A stretch of 64,000 bases of DNA, from NCBI GenBank assembly GCA_011033025.1, contig WFMF01000307.1:1-64000 (forward strand), written 5' to 3'. The notes below the pieces were generated by a model. That model did not search any database. It was not told where the DNA came from and was given only the letters and a program-made list of their open reading frames with translations. This stretch comes from Beroe forskalii. Its lineage: Eukaryota; Ctenophora; Nuda; Beroida; Beroidae. Position numbers and translations under genes: made by a program. The stretch's first letter is position 1, and each line of letters opens with the position of its first letter. Below, in pieces: positions 60,171 through 64,000 of this stretch.

Positions 60171-63047
60171 GGTACAAATGTGCAACCACGATTCAAAGAG
60201 AGCTTGGGATACATCCTAAAATCACCACGATGCATTTGGATCTGATTTACTGCAGGTACAAAAATTGAATTTGTTGAAAGAGAAGCAATTTTGAAATATT
60301 TTGAATTAACAATGGAATATTAGAAAAATGAGATGCTTGACTTTTTTTTATTAGGGTAGGGACTTGGGGTTAGGGACGAGGGTATGGATTTGGGCTAAAG
60401 TTCAGGGGTTGATACTTTTTTGTTAGAAATTGCTACTATGGAAATTCATACTGAAGATGGTTCGGGCAATGGGCATCGATTGCCGAAATAGCTCAAAAAG
60501 TGTGATAACTGGAAACAAGGGCGTCTAATGATAGACCGTAAGAAAAACAAACTCAACAACATTCGGACTGGATGGGGCTTAGTGCATAGCAACATTTAGG
60601 GGAGGGCAAAATAAGGAAAAGAAAACACAGTCACTCCTAGAATAAAGGATAGGTTCAACCAAGGTTCTGGAAATTATCATGATGGTGATGAATGTGTTAT
60701 ATGGTAAAACTGCCGGCTAACGATTATCGCGTCATATCATGTCATCGATGCTGCTGATTTCTCTCTCCTGATGATTGATCAAGCGAAGAAGCGCCGTCAT
60801 GGTATCTGTCAAGATGTCAGCAACTGTGATACCTCCAAATTATCAGCCTAGCGTCTACTTTAGTACTGTCTATAATCATCAATAAGGCACTGTGCTGGTT
60901 ATATGGAATAATATCTTATATATAATTTGGTAAGAGCACGTGAATAATGTCTGTGCGGGCGCACAGTTTAAATTTGAGCTTGCCAAGAAAGTATCAAGGA
61001 AAACGAAGGCTTAACCGGGCTAAGTCGCGCCGTTGCTATGGATACAGATATTCTGCACGTGCAGATTATGATCAGTTCTATGCGAGTGCTTTCTGATACG
61101 TTGTTGACTGCTGCATTGTAGCATTTAAATTTTAAAAGAACGACGTGTTTACTGTTTTTCATTAAAAATTCAAGATCTGGAAATAGAGAACGGGTATGGC
61201 TGGCATCGTGGTGGCTGTTTCCGATAGCATCTCTTCATAAATCTGTGACAGACGTCGGTCAATTTAAATCAATGCTGATTTGATGGTAACGAAAAAATGT
61301 GAATTTAGAGCAATTTAAGATAGAACAAAATCAAATTAAATCAAATTTGGGCATTGCACATTGCGATTTTGGAATACTTCTTTTGGCGTTAATCTAAGCT
61401 TTAATTCAACGTTCAGCATGAGTATGATACTTGGTTTTAATTTTCAGATTTAAATTCAGCACACAAGAGCAAATTATAATAATCAAAACTTGCACGGTCC
61501 AGCTTTTCTAAAAGTTACTAACGAATAATGGTAAATTTTGCTCCTTCATAAAATTTTTGAGAGCTTATTATTTGGTCCTGTATTATCTAGCAGGCCCAAC
61601 GGGCTTTTCTAGTTCCTATAATAAAGTGCTTATCTCAGTCCAGCAAGTTCGCCAAATACTGGGATAAGAATACTCGACTCTCAGACTTCAGATAGAGAAG
61701 TTATCAGGGTGCAGATGAAATAGCATTCTTACATGGACAGCTGAGATCCCGACAGGATTTTGTAAAGCCACAAAGAGAATACTGAGCGATTACGAGGCAT
61801 GCGAAGAGGCAGCATTGCTTATCGATAAAAGCTTAGGCAGTAAACTGCAAATAACTGCTTTAAGGTAGAATTTATATACGTAGCGGAGCGTCAAGGGGCA
61901 ATCCAAATCCAAAAAGCCTCTCCAACTACAATGACAATTGGAGCACAGATACATAGTGTGATCTGCTCTTCGTTTAGGAGGAAGCGGTGCTCAATGAACT
62001 CTGCTTTCTAGACCAGAATTTTTGGATTACCAGAGAAATATTGAGAAATATTTTCCCTCATGTTGATACGAGCTGAATCGCTTTTTCTTAGATACATACG
62101 CGTTTTATTAGGGTTGTATATGTAGTGGGCTAAAACATAAAACTGTGATTATCTGATGAAAAGCGATGTAAACAGCCACTAAACTAAACTAAAAAGCCAA
62201 ATTGATGGCACAAAGAGTGGCGAACTCTAAGATATTTTAGCATATTCAATTTGAATATATCATAATATTAGGATAGATGCGAATCCGCAAAAGAATGCGC
62301 ACAATGCACAACTATCAACATAGAATAAAATGTTAAACAAGGACAGAAAAACGCGCTGTTTATTGAACCAGAATAACACATTTTTACAGTTCAACAGTGT
62401 ATGCGTCGCGTACCAAGATGATCCAGAATTACAGGGTTTTTCGGTGAGACCTTAGGCATCCTTTAGACATACTTTGAGATTAGAGACTAAAAAGAGCGCA
62501 AAATACAAATTTACCAAGACCAAGCGTGTCAATGATGTCATTAAATTCATCTTGGAGATAGAGCAAATCGCGCGAGATTAATTATTTTTAGATAAATATC
62601 ATCATATTTGCTACAAAAAAAGCAAATGCAGTTGCCTTACATTTGCAATAATTAATAATTGTGCATTTCAATAATCCTAAGTCGCCAAGGATACGCAAAA
62701 ACCCAGTGTGTAATTGACAACAAAGCCTTAATCCACCTATGAGGTGCCTCTCATTAAGGACGCTTTGGACCTATATCACTCAAATTAATTATCTCGGAAT
62801 CAATTTCGTCGTCAATCGATTAAGAGTAGCACTGAAGTTGCTTTCAGACCAGCGATAGGTCTTATAAAAAATAGAGAGAGTTGAAATAGCAAAGTTGGAG
62901 GGTAAAAACATATTTTATCGCTCTACGGAGAAAAACTGCGAGTATGAACGGTAAACAGTTGTCATGACTTAAGAAAGCACGTTGCCAGATAGAACAATAT
63001 CTGTAAGTTTTGAAACACAAATAACACCTCCGTAATTATCATTATAA
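60171..63047. other. Non-coding stretch, nothing specific
   Basis: AT-rich text without splice-bounded exons or clear repeats. Around 61930 a minus-strand phrase (FLLNEEQITLCIC) weakly recalls the LINE-like tail at 29811-30011. Confidence 0.4.
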
Positions 63048-63226
63048 TTATGTTTGTAGGTTATTGTTGTTGTTGATAGCCGAGGAGAGAAGACGGGATA
63101 CTTTTCCGGAGGTCTCCTGAAGCAGCGCGTTACAGGTGGGTGACGTCATTCTCATGCTCAGAACGGTGAGTTGATGACGCAGAGCCTCAGCTCGTGTGCC
63201 TGAACCAGCTGCTACAAGCCTTACCG
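63048..63226 (-). CDS. Candidate minus-strand terminal exon
   Basis: An open frame to a stop at 63048, with acceptor-like GACAATGAGAGCAG at 63227. It reads VRLVAAGSGTRAEALRHQL, TVLSMRMTSPTCNALLQE and TSGKVSRLLSSAINNNNNL. Codon choice is more G/C-ending than the flanks, and the Ala/Leu/Ser/Arg mix would suit a helical protein. The Asn run near the end comes from an AAC repeat. No polyadenylation signal is obvious just downstream. A plus-strand alternative (acceptor GCGTTACAG at 63135, donor AGAACG|gtgagt at 63165) competes for the same bases. Confidence 0.3.
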
Positions 63227-63296
63227 CTGCTCTCATTGTCGGGAGACATGAAAAAATAATGCGCAAATAATGAAAATAATTTGTTATCGAATTCAT

Positions 63297-64000
63297 AACT
63301 ACAGGCTAAATTCGTTGACAGCAGTACACAACATGGTTTTTCATTTTATTTTTCTTAGAAAAAATCAGCGCTTAAGCCTTTATAACTTTGCTACCTGAAT
63401 TCATGAGGGAGAATGATAGGTACGGAGAAAAGTGAAAAACGTAGTTGCATTCCTTTGTGATAAGTCATCAAATGATAAAACTTAAACCGTGAGTTGGAAA
63501 TTAAAATTCACTAAAAAGTAGAGTATAACGCCCAGAATAAAGGAACATGATTTAAATATTTTCTTTTAAACATAGGAGTTTGCTCGTAGCATCTTTAATC
63601 CGTATGCAACCAAAAAGGGTACGTATTGTAAGCCGTTGAAGCGAAGTGCTGGTATTTGTGTACAACCACAAACTGACAACGCTACTAAGTTAAAATGAAT
63701 TTGAAATGTAAATTCTAGTATGTTTTCCTACAATAGGTAATTCACAAAATATGAGAGGTTACGACTGGCATAAAAGAGCTTGTGCTGAAAGAGCAGATTA
63801 ATAAAAGTAAACAATTAAGAATGCAGATTTGTTATGCATTGTACAAAGGCATCCTAAACTATTCAGACTAGCAGATTTCAAATCCGTCAAATATCATAGC
63901 CTAAAGTCTTGAGTTCTGATAGGGATGTTTAAAACATAATGTACGTCTTAATACTGAGTATTTGGACTCAATTTCAAGGTATGAAATTTTAAAGGGTATC
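63297..64000. other. Non-coding end of window
   Basis: AT-rich DNA with no recognisable feature. Confidence 0.5.

Overview
The window looks like nuclear DNA from an invertebrate animal. It has no dense operon-like coding. Nearly all open frames are short and overlap on both strands. Convincing coding sequence appears only as short exons bounded by GT/AG splice signals with long introns. The rest is AT-leaning DNA full of tandem repeats, fold-back elements and decayed non-LTR retrotransposons. The exons favour G/C-ending codons against this background. The phylum cannot be fixed from sequence alone; a crustacean or another lophotrochozoan/ecdysozoan-type genome is only a guess.

Main gene (minus strand). 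A chain of exons at 35761-35781, 33344-33453, 24737-24881, 24004-24026 and about 23432-23539 has compatible reading phase at each junction. A further good exon lies at 6349-6445. Together they encode a hydrophilic, probably disordered, acidic and Ser/Pro-rich part of a protein that I cannot name. The 8.5 kb intron between 33344 and 24881 carries two minisatellites of more than 1 kb each. Weaker exon candidates are at 2143-2284, 54639-54720, 58809-58871 and 63048-63226 (minus) and at 22744-22814 and 52277-52386 (plus).

Mobile DNA. Two degraded non-LTR retrotransposons lie on the minus strand, at 20335-22345 (YADD motif) and 48130-49845 (FADD motif, jockey/CR1-like). A 2.2 kb piggyBac-like fold-back element with TTAA flanks occupies 56037-58261. 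A MITE family with TACCTTATTGGC ends has a 437 bp member (39235-39671) and a 60 bp member (6131-6190). Two elements ended by long G/C tracts lie at 8670-9115 and 43511-44233; the second is inserted in a tandem array of an approximately 50 bp unit.

Repeats. Minisatellites: a 27 bp unit (4925-5066), 35 bp (9660-10000), an approximately 21 bp polypurine unit (26935-28016), 26 bp (31087-32155), 17 bp (32290-32556), 34 bp (37147-37248), 44 bp (47924-48055), 35 bp (52674-52770), and 52 bp passing into 22 bp (59843-60170). There is also a 390 bp (TACA)n array at 42214-42600. Two striking perfect or near-perfect hairpins lie at 33086-33138 and 35236-35300. The CRE palindrome TGACGTCA occurs at least 13 times, far above chance.

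No tRNA, rRNA, CRISPR array or bacterial-type operon was seen. Stretches not listed are AT-leaning non-coding DNA in which I see nothing specific.
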